Origin: Desulfosporosinus sp049943955
Lineage (GTDB): Bacteria > Bacillota > Desulfitobacteriia > Desulfitobacteriales > Desulfitobacteriaceae
Reading direction: 5' to 3'
NCBI RefSeq assembly: GCF_049943955.1
Contig: NZ_JBNFTW010000008.1
Coordinates: 1-64,000 of the forward strand
DNA: 64,000 nucleotides
Positions 51,923 to 61,614 of the stretch are shown here, piece by piece. A program made the translations under genes and the position numbers. How positions within the stretch are numbered: position 1 is the stretch's first letter; each line of letters opens with the position of its first letter. The notes beneath the pieces are model-generated. The model was given only the letters and a program-made list of their open reading frames with translations, did no database searches and had not been told where the DNA came from.

Positions 51923-52362
51923 TATTCGATCACCTCAATAGTATCCCCTACACGAACTGCTCCGCCTTCCAGTAAGCGAATAAAAATCCCTTCCTTGGGC
52001 ATGACACAATCTCCCGCTTGATAGTAGATGGCGCATTTAGAGTGACATTCTTTGCCGATTTGAGTTACTTCGCCAATACTTGATGCACCTATTTTTAACT
52101 TTGTGCCGATGGGAAGCGAAAATAATTCCAACCCTTCCGTCGTTAAGTTCTCAGCAAAATCTCCGGGACCAACGTCCAACCCTTTGTCCTGCATGGCCTT
52201 GATGCTTTCCATCCCTAACAAACTGACCATTCGGTGCCAATTCCCGCCATGAGCATCGCCTTCCAGTCCAAAACCGACCTTTAAGATTCCCTCACCTATA
52301 TTTTTTTTACGCATTCCTTTTCGTTCACTTACGCAGACTGCAACAATTTTACCCACCTTCAT
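51922..52362 (-). CDS. MOSC-domain protein
   Basis: The 146-residue stand-alone MOSC domain begins VGKIVAVCVSERKGMRK and has GLEGDAHGGNWHRMVSLL, PGDFAENLTTEGLELFSLPIG and GKECHSKC, with the conserved Cys-containing loop. MOSC domains handle sulfur and bind Mo-cofactor. The family is often placed in moa operons, as here between moaC and mogA, suggesting a role in cofactor sulfuration or delivery. Confidence 0.9.
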   Translation of the reverse strand: MKVGKIVAVCVSERKGMRKKNIGEGILKVGFGLEGDAHGGNWHRMVSLLGMESIKAMQDKGLDVGPGDFAENLTTEGLELFSLPIGTKLKIGASSIGEVTQIGKECHSKCAIYYQAGDCVMPKEGIFIRLLEGGAVRVGDTIEVIE

Positions 52363-52475
52363 CGTCCCTCTTTCTCTGAATATTCCATTTTACTCGCCCT
52401 TTATAAGAAGAACCTGACCAATATGATATTTATAATTGTTTAGCTTCTTATTGTACCTCTTGTTCTTGCCTTTGA

Positions 52476-52946
52476 TCAGCGCAAAAAATGTCCACTTTTG
52501 CCGCCCTGTTTTTCTACCAAATATATTTCTCCGATCGTCATGGATTTATCAATGGCTTTACACATATCATAGATGGTCAAGGCGGCAATACTCACAGCCG
52601 TCAGGGCCTCCATTTCAACTCCTGTTTTTCCTTGAACTTTTACAATCGCTTCAATCTCAACTTCTCCCGGGTCTTTAAAATTGAAGCTCAGTTTGGCACC
52701 TGTTATTCCCAAAGGATGACACATGGGAATTAGCTGGGAAGTCTGTTTGGCAGCCATAATTCCTGCAACCTGAGCAACTGCCAAGACATCTCCTTTAGCA
52801 ATACCCCCGCTGCGAATTCGATCTAAAGTCTCTTGCTTCATCTGGACGGTTCCATGAGCTACTGCAACTCGAGAAGTTTCTGCTTTATCACTGACATCGA
52901 CCATACGGGCACGCCCTTGTTCATCAAAATGAGTTAAATCATTCAT
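52476..52946 (-). CDS. moaC: Cyclic pyranopterin monophosphate synthase
   Basis: Works with MoaA to convert GTP to cPMP. The 156-residue protein has LTHFDEQGRARMVDVSDK, PMCHPLGITGAKLSF and GVEMEALTAVSIAALTIYDMCKA, all strong MoaC signatures. It starts 3 bp after moaA ends and precedes the MOSC gene by 113 bp. Confidence 0.96.
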   Translation of the reverse strand: MNDLTHFDEQGRARMVDVSDKAETSRVAVAHGTVQMKQETLDRIRSGGIAKGDVLAVAQVAGIMAAKQTSQLIPMCHPLGITGAKLSFNFKDPGEVEIEAIVKVQGKTGVEMEALTAVSIAALTIYDMCKAIDKSMTIGEIYLVEKQGGKSGHFLR

Positions 52947-52949
52947 CCT

Positions 52950-53921
52950 CTAACCTCCGATTTGAGACATAATACGCTGGCCCTGCAGAGCTTCTTCATT
53001 CATATGATGCTCAGCAGGCTTACGCCATACTGCTTGGGCAACTATATCCAACAGATCTTGATCTGAACTGCCATTTCGCAGCGCTTCCCTTAAATCAATT
53101 TCCAATTTACTATGCAAACACGGCCTGAGTTTGCCGTCAGGTGTTAAACGTATGCGATTACAGGTACTGCAAAAATGACGACTTAAAGCACTGATAAACC
53201 CAATACTTCCTTTAAAGTCACGGAGCTGGAAGTATTCTGCCGGACCCCCGCCTAAAATCTCTTTTGAAGGAACATATTGCTTAATTCCTAACAATTCTTT
53301 CATCTCTTGTATAGGAACAAAATCACTTCGTCTTTCGGAACTTGAGCCAATCGGCATGAGTTCTATGAAACGGATATGAATGGGATACTGCTTGGCTAGT
53401 GTTAAAAAACCAGGCAGATCTTGAGTATTGAAATCACGGACAACGACAACATTAACTTTTACCGGTTTCAGCCCAGCTTCAAGAGAACGGAAAATTCCTT
53501 GAATCACCTTCGAAACATCTCCGCCGCGTGTAATCTCAGCAAACCGCTCAGGATTCATCGTATCCAAACTAATATTTACACGCCGTACACCTGCAGCTTT
53601 TAAATCAAAGGCCATTTCAGAAAGCAACAGTCCATTGGTGGTAAGCATTAAATCATCAACTCCGGGGATTTGTGATCCTTTGCTCAGGAACTCCAAAATC
53701 CCTCTGCGGACAAGCGGTTCTCCCCCTGTGATGCGAAAACGATGAAACCCCAGCTGCGTACTAAGCCTCATTAAGCGAAGAATTTCTTCAAAAGTAAGAA
53801 TGTCCTCATGAGGCATCCATGCTACGCCTTGACTTGGCATGCAGTACTTACAGCGAAGATTACATCGATCAGTTACGGAAATCCTTAGATAGTCAATTTG
53901 CCTTTGAAATTGATCCTGCAT
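52950..53921 (-). CDS. moaA: GTP 3',8-cyclase (radical SAM)
   Basis: First step of molybdopterin synthesis. The 323-residue protein has the SAM cluster motif with Cys20, Cys24 and Cys27 (CNLRCKYC), FRITGGEPL, and the C-terminal second-cluster cysteines in FCSTCNRIRLTPDGKLRPCL. It ends with the conserved Gly-Gly (SQIGG). It is first in the moaA-moaC-MOSC-mogA group and stands behind a structured leader, probably a Moco riboswitch. Confidence 0.96.
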   Translation of the reverse strand: MQDQFQRQIDYLRISVTDRCNLRCKYCMPSQGVAWMPHEDILTFEEILRLMRLSTQLGFHRFRITGGEPLVRRGILEFLSKGSQIPGVDDLMLTTNGLLLSEMAFDLKAAGVRRVNISLDTMNPERFAEITRGGDVSKVIQGIFRSLEAGLKPVKVNVVVVRDFNTQDLPGFLTLAKQYPIHIRFIELMPIGSSSERRSDFVPIQEMKELLGIKQYVPSKEILGGGPAEYFQLRDFKGSIGFISALSRHFCSTCNRIRLTPDGKLRPCLHSKLEIDLREALRNGSSDQDLLDIVAQAVWRKPAEHHMNEEALQGQRIMSQIGG

Positions 53922-53954
53922 AAAATCCCCCTCTTATTATTACAAGATAAATAA

Positions 53955-53986
53955 AAAAAAGCCACGGTCTGTAAACAACCGGGGGA
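53955..53986 (-). terminator. Putative attenuator hairpin before moaA
   Basis: Minus-strand CCCCCGGTTGTTTACAGACC-GTGGC folds weakly and runs into TTTTTTTT, between the leader RNA and the moaA ribosome site. Confidence 0.45.
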
Positions 53987-54002
53987 TTATTTCCTCCTGT
54001 CA

Positions 54003-54116
54003 ACAGACTCCTTTCCAATGGGAGATATTACAGTTTCCCGTAATACCCGAGTGTCTTAAACACTTGTCTGGTTCTCATAGCCTTTGCCTTAGAAAAGCCA
54101 GCTTCGGAGCATTCAA
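54003..54116 (-). promoter_or_regulatory. Probable Moco (molybdenum cofactor) riboswitch upstream of moaA
   Basis: The minus strand shows CTCCGAAGCTGGC, paired stems (GCTGGC...AGAACCAG, AAGTGTTTAAGACACTC), TATTACGGGAAACTGTAATA and CTCCCATTGGAAAGGAG before a U-run. The CUCCGA and GGGAAAC elements and the place ahead of moaA match what is known for Moco RNA. I did not have an alignment, so the family call is moderate. Confidence 0.6.
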
Positions 54117-54331
54117 AATTTTTCAAACCTTCATACCATGAAAAAACATAACTAATGAATCGTTATAAGTTGTCCAATTGCAACACTTATTATATTAAGT
54201 GTTCCTTATACTTTTCGAGATAAGACACCAAAATCCTCTATATTTTTCAGTATCAGATTTTAAAGAAAAAATGATTTAGATTTGTCTTAAAATATTGTAA
54301 ACTAGAGTTAACAGGGTACGAGGAGGTATAC

Positions 54332-55117
54332 ATGACTAAGGAAATAGTAACTCATACCATCTTAAAAGCCAACGGCCTTCAGCTTGAAGAGGTTGAAGAC
54401 TGTATAGTCCAAGAGATTCCCCTGACCGTTCACTATAACGGGGAAGAAATTGCTACCCTTTTATGTTCTCCTTCACAAACCGAAGAACTAACCTTAGGTT
54501 TTTTACTCAATGAGGGCTTTATCCAAACTCCCAATGACGTCTATGAACTTCGCCAGGACCCTGCTGATCATTTAGTATGGATCGAAGGTAAACCATGCCT
54601 TTTGCAAAAGGAACTTATGAGCAAACGTTTTGTTTCAGCTTGCTGTGGAAAAAGCCGAGCTTCATTTTGCTTCGCTAACGATGCACTTATGGTTAAACCC
54701 CTCGTCTCAACTTATCGTATTTCTCTTGAAGAAGCCTACAAATACGCCGGTTTTTTACAGTACCATCTTCCGCTTTTTCAGGCAACCGGAGGAGTCCACA
54801 GCGGTGGGGTAGGACATCAAGGCGAAGTGATCTTAACCAGTTACGACATCGGCCGCCATAACGTTTTTGACAAATTAAACGGCAGTGCCTTTCGCTCCGG
54901 ATTACAGCTTGAAAACCATGTTATTTTCTTTAGCGGCCGAGTATCTTCTGAAATTCTTTTAAAAGTTGCTAAAATGAAAGTTCCCATTCTCATCGCCCGT
55001 GGTGCCCCAACTGATATGGCGTTATCTCAGGCCGCCGCCTTAAACATTACTGTCATTGGCTTTGCACGGGAACAGCGCTTGAATATCTATACCTGTCCCG
55101 AACGAATTATCGTTTAA
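54332..55117 (+). CDS. fdhD: Formate dehydrogenase sulfurtransferase FdhD
   Basis: Transfers sulfur to the Mo/W cofactor of formate dehydrogenase. The 261-residue protein has EIPLTVHYNGEEIATLLCSPSQ, TLGFLLNEGFI, the CCGKSRASF cysteine region near residue 99, TGGVHSGGV and GRHNVFDKLNGSA, all FdhD signatures. GAGGAGG precedes the ATG. Its end overlaps mobA by 11 bp in convergent orientation. Its presence agrees with the formate dehydrogenase genes nearby. Confidence 0.95.
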   Translation: MTKEIVTHTILKANGLQLEEVEDCIVQEIPLTVHYNGEEIATLLCSPSQTEELTLGFLLNEGFIQTPNDVYELRQDPADHLVWIEGKPCLLQKELMSKRFVSACCGKSRASFCFANDALMVKPLVSTYRISLEEAYKYAGFLQYHLPLFQATGGVHSGGVGHQGEVILTSYDIGRHNVFDKLNGSAFRSGLQLENHVIFFSGRVSSEILLKVAKMKVPILIARGAPTDMALSQAAALNITVIGFAREQRLNIYTCPERIIV

Positions 55118-55721
55118 GGATATTTAACCATTCCTGCGGAGTATTCACATTACAAAAAACATCACCTAAACCCGAAAAACTCGTTAGTTCAGTTTCCTCC
55201 ACATATTTTATGGAACATGCAGAGAACAAATCGGTAATCTTGAGGCGACCGGCCTCAAGATTTTTTTTAATTTCCGGCAGGCAGTTCCGACGATAAAAAG
55301 CATGGAGAGGATGAATTACTGACTGAAACCGTGGAACGACGACATCATAGTCTGGTGCCCAACGAAACAGAAAGCGGATAAGCTCTCCTTGCAGAAAAGG
55401 CATATCACAAGCGACAAAAAAAACAGAAGAGTTGTGGGCAGCTTTCAAACCCTGATAAAGTCCTGCCAACGGTCCCTGATTACGATGTTCATCTTGAATA
55501 ACCGAAAAATTGTAGTCCTTATAAAGTTCCGGCTCATTACTGCTAATTAGGACTTCGGAAAAGGTTGCTTCCAGAACTTCTAAAGTGCGTTCCACAAGAG
55601 GCTTACCTTCTAATTCCAAGAACGCTTTATTCTTCTTCATGCGCGAGTTTTTTCCTCCGGCCAGCAACACTCCGGTCGCCTCGAGCTTAGAAAGCTGTTT
55701 TATGGTGTCTTGAAGTATCAA
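55107..55721 (-). CDS. mobA: Molybdenum cofactor guanylyltransferase
   Basis: Converts Mo-MPT to the guanine dinucleotide form used by formate dehydrogenases. The 204-residue protein has the nucleotide-binding start GVLLAGGKNSRMKKNKAFLE, IQDEHRNQGPLAGLYQGLKA, and VACDMPFLQ with the metal-binding Asp. It is the usual length. It is convergent with fdhD and separated from the formate dehydrogenase operon by repeat copy B. Confidence 0.93.
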   Translation of the reverse strand: MILQDTIKQLSKLEATGVLLAGGKNSRMKKNKAFLELEGKPLVERTLEVLEATFSEVLISSNEPELYKDYNFSVIQDEHRNQGPLAGLYQGLKAAHNSSVFFVACDMPFLQGELIRFLFRWAPDYDVVVPRFQSVIHPLHAFYRRNCLPEIKKNLEAGRLKITDLFSACSIKYVEETELTSFSGLGDVFCNVNTPQEWLNILKR

Positions 55722-55753
55722 TTTCTCAAAGCCTCCTTATATACTACCAACAA

Positions 55754-55932
55754 AGTAAACTCGCTTACGCTAAAGCCGAACATCGGGACTTTCGATAAAT
55801 AATGTCCTGTGGACATTATTGCCGAGCCGCCTTTCCCACTAGGAATACTTAGCGGCGAAGGAGGACTCTACCCCACTTGAAGTTTACGAAGGCCCCACCC
55901 CTTTTACAGAAGTGGAGGTCTAAAAACTGGAT
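55754..55932. repeat. Structured dispersed repeat, copy B
   Basis: About 180 bp, inverted relative to copy A at 26114-26302. It shares GCCGAACATCGGGAC-type, AATAATGTCC(TG)TGGACATTATT, GCCTTTCCCACTAGGAATACTTAGCGGCGAAGG (split over 55830-55861), CTCTACCCCA, AAGTTTACGAAGG and AAAACTGGAT. Mismatches in stems are partly compensated, which favours a conserved RNA or DNA hairpin structure. Confidence 0.7.
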
Positions 55933-55933
55933 A

Positions 55934-55970
55934 AAAAAGGGGCCTTCGCTAAATACGAAAGCCCCTTTAG
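55934..55970 (-). terminator. Terminator of the formate dehydrogenase operon
   Basis: Minus-strand arms AAAGGGGCTTTCG and CGAAGGCCCCTTT are followed by T residues right after the fdh stop codon at 55977. Confidence 0.85.
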
Positions 55971-55976
55971 TATTTA

Positions 55977-58655
55977 CTAGAGTTTTGAAACTTTTACACC
56001 GCAGACCTTGTACTCATAGGTCTTAGTGACTTTGTCGTAGGCTCCATTAGTTAAAACATTGGTTGGTGATCCGGCATAGTGAAGAGTCATAAATAGCATG
56101 CCCGCAGGGACCCGTTCAGTTACCTTAATCTTAGTATTAAGTTCTCCGCGGCGAGAGGCTACTTTTACAACGTCACCATCGCTGATTCCCATTTGCTTAG
56201 CGTCCGTAGGATTGAGCTCTGCCAATTCCTCCGGTGAGTTCTTAATTAGCCCTTCAGAACTTTGCGTAAATACGTTGTAATGAGAAAGTTTCCGTCCTGT
56301 GTTGAGGAGGAGTGGATATTCCCCGTCAGGTTGTTCGTGAGGCAGCTGATTTTCACAAGGAACGAATAGCCCTTTGCCTCTATTAAATTTACCTTCATGC
56401 AAGAACTTAGTCCCAGGATGATCCGCAGTTGGGACCGGCCATTGCAGTCCTTGAGTTCCCAGGCGCGCATGGGATATTCCTGCAAATTGAGGCGTTAGCT
56501 GGGCAATCTCTTCCATAACTTCTGCGGTTGATGCGTAGGGGAAAGGATAACCCATTCGATTGGCCAGTTCGCAGATAATTTCGCCATCAGCCTTAGCATT
56601 CCCCAAGGGTTTTATAGCCTGATTTACCATCTGAACTCGGCGCTCGGTATTAGTAACAGTTCCTGTCTTTTCGGCAAAACTAGCGCCCGGCAGAACAACA
56701 TCAGCCAGCAGTGCTGTTTCTGACAGGAAAATTTCCTGCACAACGAGGAAGTCCAGAGCTTTTAAGCCTTTACGGACATGATTAGCATCCGCATCTGTCA
56801 TTACAGGATCTTCACCCATTATATACAAAGCACGCAGTTGTTTCTTCACCGCAGCGTCAAACATATCAGGAATCATAAAGCCCGGATTCGGATCAAGGGG
56901 AACTCCCCAAGCGGCCTCAAACTTTGCTCTCACCTCCGGATTGCTAACCTGTTGATAACCGGGATAAACATTGGGCAAAGCTCCCATGTCACAGGCACCC
57001 TGAACGTTATTTTGCCCACGCAGCGGATTAACTCCCGTAGATTCCTTGCCCATATGCCCGGTAAGCATGGAGAGATTTGCCAGACTCAAAACATTATCTG
57101 TACCGCAGGAGTGCTCAGTAATTCCTAAAGTATAGAAAATCTGTGCCCGTTCAGCAGTTGCATAAATCCTTGCTGCTTCCTCGAGTTGGTCTGCCGGTAC
57201 ACCGGTAATCTGGCTGGTGAACTCGGGGGTATATTTCTGAAGGGTTTCTTTAAGTTTTTCGAACCCTTCCGTACGTTCTGCAATGAACCCACGATCTTCC
57301 CAGCCCTTGGCAAGAATAATGTGCATAATCCCGTTAACCAGAGCAATATCCGTCCCTGGACGAAGTCTTAACCATACATCTGCCTGTTCAGCCAAGTCAA
57401 TGCAGCGTGGGTCCACTACAATCAGTTTTGCGCCTTTAGCCAACGCTTGCCTCATCTTCGTCCCAATAACCGGATGAGCCTCCGTTGTATTTGAACCAAT
57501 AACAAACAGAACCTCCGCATTAGGGATTTCGTTAATAGAATTTGTCATAGCACCTGAGCCGAATGAAGTGGCCAGACCGGCCACTGTGGGAGCGTGTCAG
57601 GTCCTGGCGCAGTGATCAACATTATTGGTTCCGATCACCGCGCGCATAAATTTTTGCATTAAATAATTTTCTTCATTCGTACAATGTGCTGAACTTAAAG
57701 CTGCAAGAGCATTAGGCCCATAAGCATCCTTAATTTCGCGAAATTTAGAAGCAACTAAATCTAAAGCCTCATCCCATTCCGCCGGAACTAAGACGCCATC
57801 CTTGCGGATAAGCGGGGTCGTTACGCGTCTGGAGCTATAAATCATATCCATCCCAAAACGGCCTTTTACACAAAGAGCCTTGCCATTTACAGGAGCTTGC
57901 GGATTCGATGTCACACCAATGACCTTACCATCTTTAACATTCAGGTCAAAGTTACATCCCACACCACAAAACGGACAAGTCGTTTGAACTTTAGTGACTT
58001 CCCAAGGACGTCCTTTCCCAACCATTTGTTTTTCTGTCAGTGCACCCACAGGGCATACTGAAACACAAGAACCACAAAAATCACAATCCGATTCGTTGAG
58101 GGGTATATTATAGGCAGGACCTACCTGAGTGTTAAATCCGCGGAAGGAAAAGTCTAACCTGCTTTTTCCTTGGATTTCTGTACAAGCCTTGATACATTTC
58201 CCGCACAAGATACATTTATTAGGATCTCTAATGATGAAAGGATTTGCATTATCCACAGGAAGGTCGCGTTTTTCCCCTGCGAAAACATCACCTTTTACTC
58301 CATATTCGTAAGCATATTCTGCTAAAGAACAATTCCCCATCTTTTCACAGGTCATGCAATCTAAAGGATGGTTGGCAACTAATAATTCTAAAATCGTTTT
58401 ACGTGCCGCGCGAACCTTTGGATTTTGCGTCTCAATTTTCATGCCTTGTGCCACTTGGGTAACACAAGAGGGAGGGAGATTTCTCATACCTTCAATTTGA
58501 ACCACACATAAACGACAAGCACCAGAAGGGGTAAGCTCCGGATCATGACACAACGTAGGAATCGGAATATTGTTCATGCGGCAGGCTTCAAGCACAGTCG
58601 TTCCTTTGGGAACGCTTACTTCACTGCCGTCAATAGTTATTGTAAACCACTCCAA
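55977..58655 (-). CDS. fdhA: Selenocysteine formate dehydrogenase catalytic subunit
   Basis: Oxidises formate to CO2 (or the reverse) at a Mo/W-bisMGD site. One 892-residue protein is read through TGA at 57599-57597 as Sec353 in CART-U-HAPTVAG. N-terminal [2Fe-2S] domain: Cys36, 47, 50, 64. His96/Cys100/103/109 cluster. Two [4Fe-4S] clusters: Cys148/151/154/158 and Cys191/194/197/201. The molybdopterin domain begins TTCPFCGVGC near residue 226. It follows NuoF- and NuoE-like genes, so electrons probably go to NAD and possibly ferredoxin. It is soluble: no Tat signal is seen. Confidence 0.93.
57560..57599 (-). promoter_or_regulatory. SECIS element and UGA selenocysteine codon
   Basis: Eleven bases after the UGA, arms AGTGGCC and GGCCACT (57585-57567) enclose the loop GGTCT. 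Bacterial SECIS hairpins have a GGUCU-type apical loop at this distance, as in E. coli fdhF, so SelB recruitment is expected. Confidence 0.9.
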
Positions 58656-58712
58656 AGTGTTTCACTCCTCTCAGTATATCTATCATAGCGATATTGAAAA
58701 CGCAAACCCGGA

Positions 58713-60503
58713 CTACGAACGGCTGACTGCTCCGAACTTACATTTATCCATACAAGTACCACACTTAATACATTCATCCTGGTTAATAACATATGGAGTA
58801 TTCTTATCACCTTTGATGCAGTTAGCCGGACAGTTTTTAGAACAAAGTCCGCATTTTTTACACTTCTCGGCATCAATTGAATAGCTCAATAACGCTGAGC
58901 AGACATGTGCGGGGCATTTGTGCTCTAAAATATGGGCCTCAAACTCATGTCTGAAATATTTAAGGGTTGCCAGGACAGGATTTGGGGCATTCTGGCCTAA
59001 GCCGCAGAGGGATGTTTCTTTAATCGTTAAGGCTAGATTCTCTAAGGTGTCGAGATCTTCGATTTTCCCTTCGCCTTTCGTAATTTTGTCCAGAATGTCG
59101 TACATCCGCTTATTGCCTTCACGGCAGGGGGTGCATTTTCCACAAGATTCTTTCTGGGAAAAGTTTACGAAGAAACGGGCAATGTCTACCATACACGTCG
59201 TCTCATCCATAATAACAAGTCCGCCCGAACCGACCATTGCTCCGGCATTGGTCAAGGTTTCATAATCTACGGATAGATCGAGCATGCTCTCAGGCAAGCA
59301 TCCGCCTGAGGGGCCTCCAATCTGCACAGCCTTGAAGGCTTTGCCGTTCTGGATTCCACCCCCAATATCAAAGATAATCTCCCGTAATGTTGTTCCCATT
59401 GGAACTTCAACCAGACCCGTATTATTTACTTTTCCGGTCAGGGCAAAAATTTTCGTCCCTTTGCTCTTTTCCGTTCCAAATTGAGCATACCACTCAGCTC
59501 CATGACGGATGATATGCGGAATATTAGACCAGGTTTCAACGTTATTAATATTCGTCGGTTTCCCCCATAAACCGCTTACAGCCGGAAAGGGCGGTCGAAC
59601 ACGCGGCATTCCGCGCTTGCCCTCGATGGAAGCCATCAGCGCTGTCTCTTCACCACAGACAAAGGCCCCTGCACCGGCAAATACTTTTAAGCGGAAATTG
59701 AAGCCGGAATTAAAAATATTGTCTCCCAAAAAGCCCGCTTCTTCAGCCTGTTTAATAGCTATGCTGAGGTGTTTAATAGCTAAAGGGTATTCCGCACGGC
59801 AATAAACATATCCTTCATCAACACCCATGGCATAAGCTCCGATGAGCATTCCTTCAATAACGGAATGCGGATCACCTTCAAGAACACTGCGATCCATGAA
59901 GGCCCCCGGATCTCCTTCATCGGCATTACAAATTATATATTTTTTGTCACTCGGCGTTTGTTGACAGAAACTCCATTTTAAACCTGTCGGGAATCCTGCG
60001 CCACCTCGTCCACGCAATCCGGATTTTTTGACTTCTTCAATGACGTCGTTCGGTTTCATCTCTTTAAGCACTTTTTCAAGAGCTTTATAACCGTCGCGAA
60101 CCGTATAATCTTGAATACGCTGGGGGTCAATAACCCCGCAGTTTTTCAGAACAATTCGATGTTGTTTCGCGAAAAACCGGATGTCGGACATTTTGGTCAC
60201 GGGTTTTTGAGTTTCTGTGTCTAATAATAATAACCGTTCAACCCTTTCACCTTTCATAACATCCGAAGCAACGATTTCTGCAATATCTTCTCCTTGGACA
60301 CGAGTATATAGGACATGTTGAGGTTCGATTACAATAGTTGGTCCTTTTTCACAGAAACCTTGGCATCCTGTACCGACAATAGTTACGGTCTCTTCCAGCC
60401 CTTGACGCTTTATTTCTTCTTTTAAAATATCAATGATTGGAAGTGCCCCTGAAGAAGCACAACCTGTTCCTGCACACACTAGAATCTTTTGATTCTCAGC
60501 CAT
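58713..60503 (-). CDS. NuoF-like NADH-binding flavoprotein subunit (HydB/NuoF type)
   Basis: The 596-residue protein has an N-terminal thioredoxin-like [2Fe-2S] domain (VCAGTGCASSGA and GTGCQGFCEKGP). The FMN/NADH core shows GLRGRGGAGFPTGLKW near residue 168, and GAGAYVCGEETAL-like AGAFVCGEETALMASIEG. A [4Fe-4S] site CGKCTPCREG follows. Two C-terminal [4Fe-4S] ferredoxin motifs (CKKCGLCSKNCP, CIKCGTCMDKC) complete it. This matches HydB of bifurcating hydrogenases. It is the second gene of the operon. Confidence 0.93.
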   Translation of the reverse strand: MAENQKILVCAGTGCASSGALPIIDILKEEIKRQGLEETVTIVGTGCQGFCEKGPTIVIEPQHVLYTRVQGEDIAEIVASDVMKGERVERLLLLDTETQKPVTKMSDIRFFAKQHRIVLKNCGVIDPQRIQDYTVRDGYKALEKVLKEMKPNDVIEEVKKSGLRGRGGAGFPTGLKWSFCQQTPSDKKYIICNADEGDPGAFMDRSVLEGDPHSVIEGMLIGAYAMGVDEGYVYCRAEYPLAIKHLSIAIKQAEEAGFLGDNIFNSGFNFRLKVFAGAGAFVCGEETALMASIEGKRGMPRVRPPFPAVSGLWGKPTNINNVETWSNIPHIIRHGAEWYAQFGTEKSKGTKIFALTGKVNNTGLVEVPMGTTLREIIFDIGGGIQNGKAFKAVQIGGPSGGCLPESMLDLSVDYETLTNAGAMVGSGGLVIMDETTCMVDIARFFVNFSQKESCGKCTPCREGNKRMYDILDKITKGEGKIEDLDTLENLALTIKETSLCGLGQNAPNPVLATLKYFRHEFEAHILEHKCPAHVCSALLSYSIDAEKCKKCGLCSKNCPANCIKGDKNTPYVINQDECIKCGTCMDKCKFGAVSRS

Positions 60504-60514
60504 CCCTTAACCCC

Positions 60515-60997
60515 CTACTCGTATTTGGCCAATATCCCTGCTATCTTCTCCGGCAGCAATCGTCCATGAACCTCATTATTGATGGATATTACCGGGGCAA
60601 GTCCACAGGCTCCAATACAGGCTACGATTTCCAACGTAAAACGTCCGTCTTCCGTTGTCGCGCCGTCTTTAATTTTTAATTCCTTTTCCAAAGTTTCTAA
60701 TACTTTGGCTCCCCCGCGAACATGACAGGCCGTTCCCATACAAACATTAATCAGGTTGCGTCCTACGGGAGTTAAGCGGAACTGGGCATAAAATGTTACC
60801 ACACCATAAATCCTAGATAACGGTATACGGGTCGCTTTGCTAATGTGTTTAAGAACGTGAGCAGGCAAGTATCCATAGACCTCTTGAGCTTCTTGTAAAA
60901 TCGGAATCAAAGGCCCCTTTTCGCTTCGATACTTGGCAATAATTTCATCCAATTTGATCTCTTTAGGATCGACGAGATCCTCACACGCAGTGCACAA
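60515..60997 (-). CDS. NuoE-like [2Fe-2S] subunit (HydC/NuoE type)
   Basis: The 160-residue thioredoxin-like subunit has GPLIPILQEAQEVYGYLP, the cluster cysteines in VCMGTACHVRGG (two) and VACIGACGLAPV (two), and ends ILAKYE. It starts the operon NuoE-NuoF-FdhA and is 11 bp from the nuoF-like gene. With NuoF it forms the NAD-reducing module of a soluble formate dehydrogenase. Confidence 0.93.
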   Translation of the reverse strand: MCTACEDLVDPKEIKLDEIIAKYRSEKGPLIPILQEAQEVYGYLPAHVLKHISKATRIPLSRIYGVVTFYAQFRLTPVGRNLINVCMGTACHVRGGAKVLETLEKELKIKDGATTEDGRFTLEIVACIGACGLAPVISINNEVHGRLLPEKIAGILAKYE

Positions 60998-61008
60998 ATA
61001 AATACCCC

Positions 61009-61614
61009 CTATTGTTTTCTAGATTCAAAATGGTAAACATTCTTTTCAGTTATTAACATGGTCATTTTAACATCATGATCATCCACAGGGACTTGATCAA
61101 TGACTTGACATTCAAAACCTATAGCAATTCGGGGTACAGTCGGCTTAATCCGCATAAAAAACCGATCATAATAGCCTCCTCCGTATCCCAAACGGTTCCC
61201 CTGCAGATCAAAGCCTGCACCGGGCACAAGGATTAAATCAATCTCTGAAGGCTCTGTTTCACCAAGCTTCAATTTAGGTTCACGAATTCCCCAAAGTCCC
61301 GGTTCAACATCCTCGCTAAGATTGCGTACTTCAATTGGCAGAAGTATCCCTTGAGGCGCACAACGAGGCAAGATAAGTCGCTTTTTCATGGCAAGAGCAG
61401 CCTCAGCTAAACCCGTCGTCTCTGCCTCATCGCGAAAGTTAAGAAACAGCATAACAGTCTGAGCTTGTCTATAGTCTGATAAGGCCAAAACCTTCTCCTG
61501 AATTAAACGGCTCTTGTCAGCTCTTTCTTTCTCCCCCATACTTCCGCGCTGGGCTAAACAGGATTTGCGTATTATACCCTTTTGCAATGATGTCTCCATA
61601 CTCATCTCATGCAC
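61009..61614 (-). CDS. 5-formyltetrahydrofolate cyclo-ligase
   Basis: Converts 5-formyl-THF to methenyl-THF using ATP. The 201-residue protein has RGSMGEKERADKSRLI, LILPRC, the LVPGAGFDLQGNRLGYGGGYYDRF substrate and phosphate motif (split around residues 130-153), and IAIGFECQ. It lies 11 bp upstream of the NuoE-like gene, a neighbourhood that joins formate and C1-folate metabolism. Starts at GTG (61614) or the nearby ATG; AAAGGC is just upstream. Confidence 0.9.
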   Translation of the reverse strand: MHEMSMETSLQKGIIRKSCLAQRGSMGEKERADKSRLIQEKVLALSDYRQAQTVMLFLNFRDEAETTGLAEAALAMKKRLILPRCAPQGILLPIEVRNLSEDVEPGLWGIREPKLKLGETEPSEIDLILVPGAGFDLQGNRLGYGGGYYDRFFMRIKPTVPRIAIGFECQVIDQVPVDDHDVKMTMLITEKNVYHFESRKQ

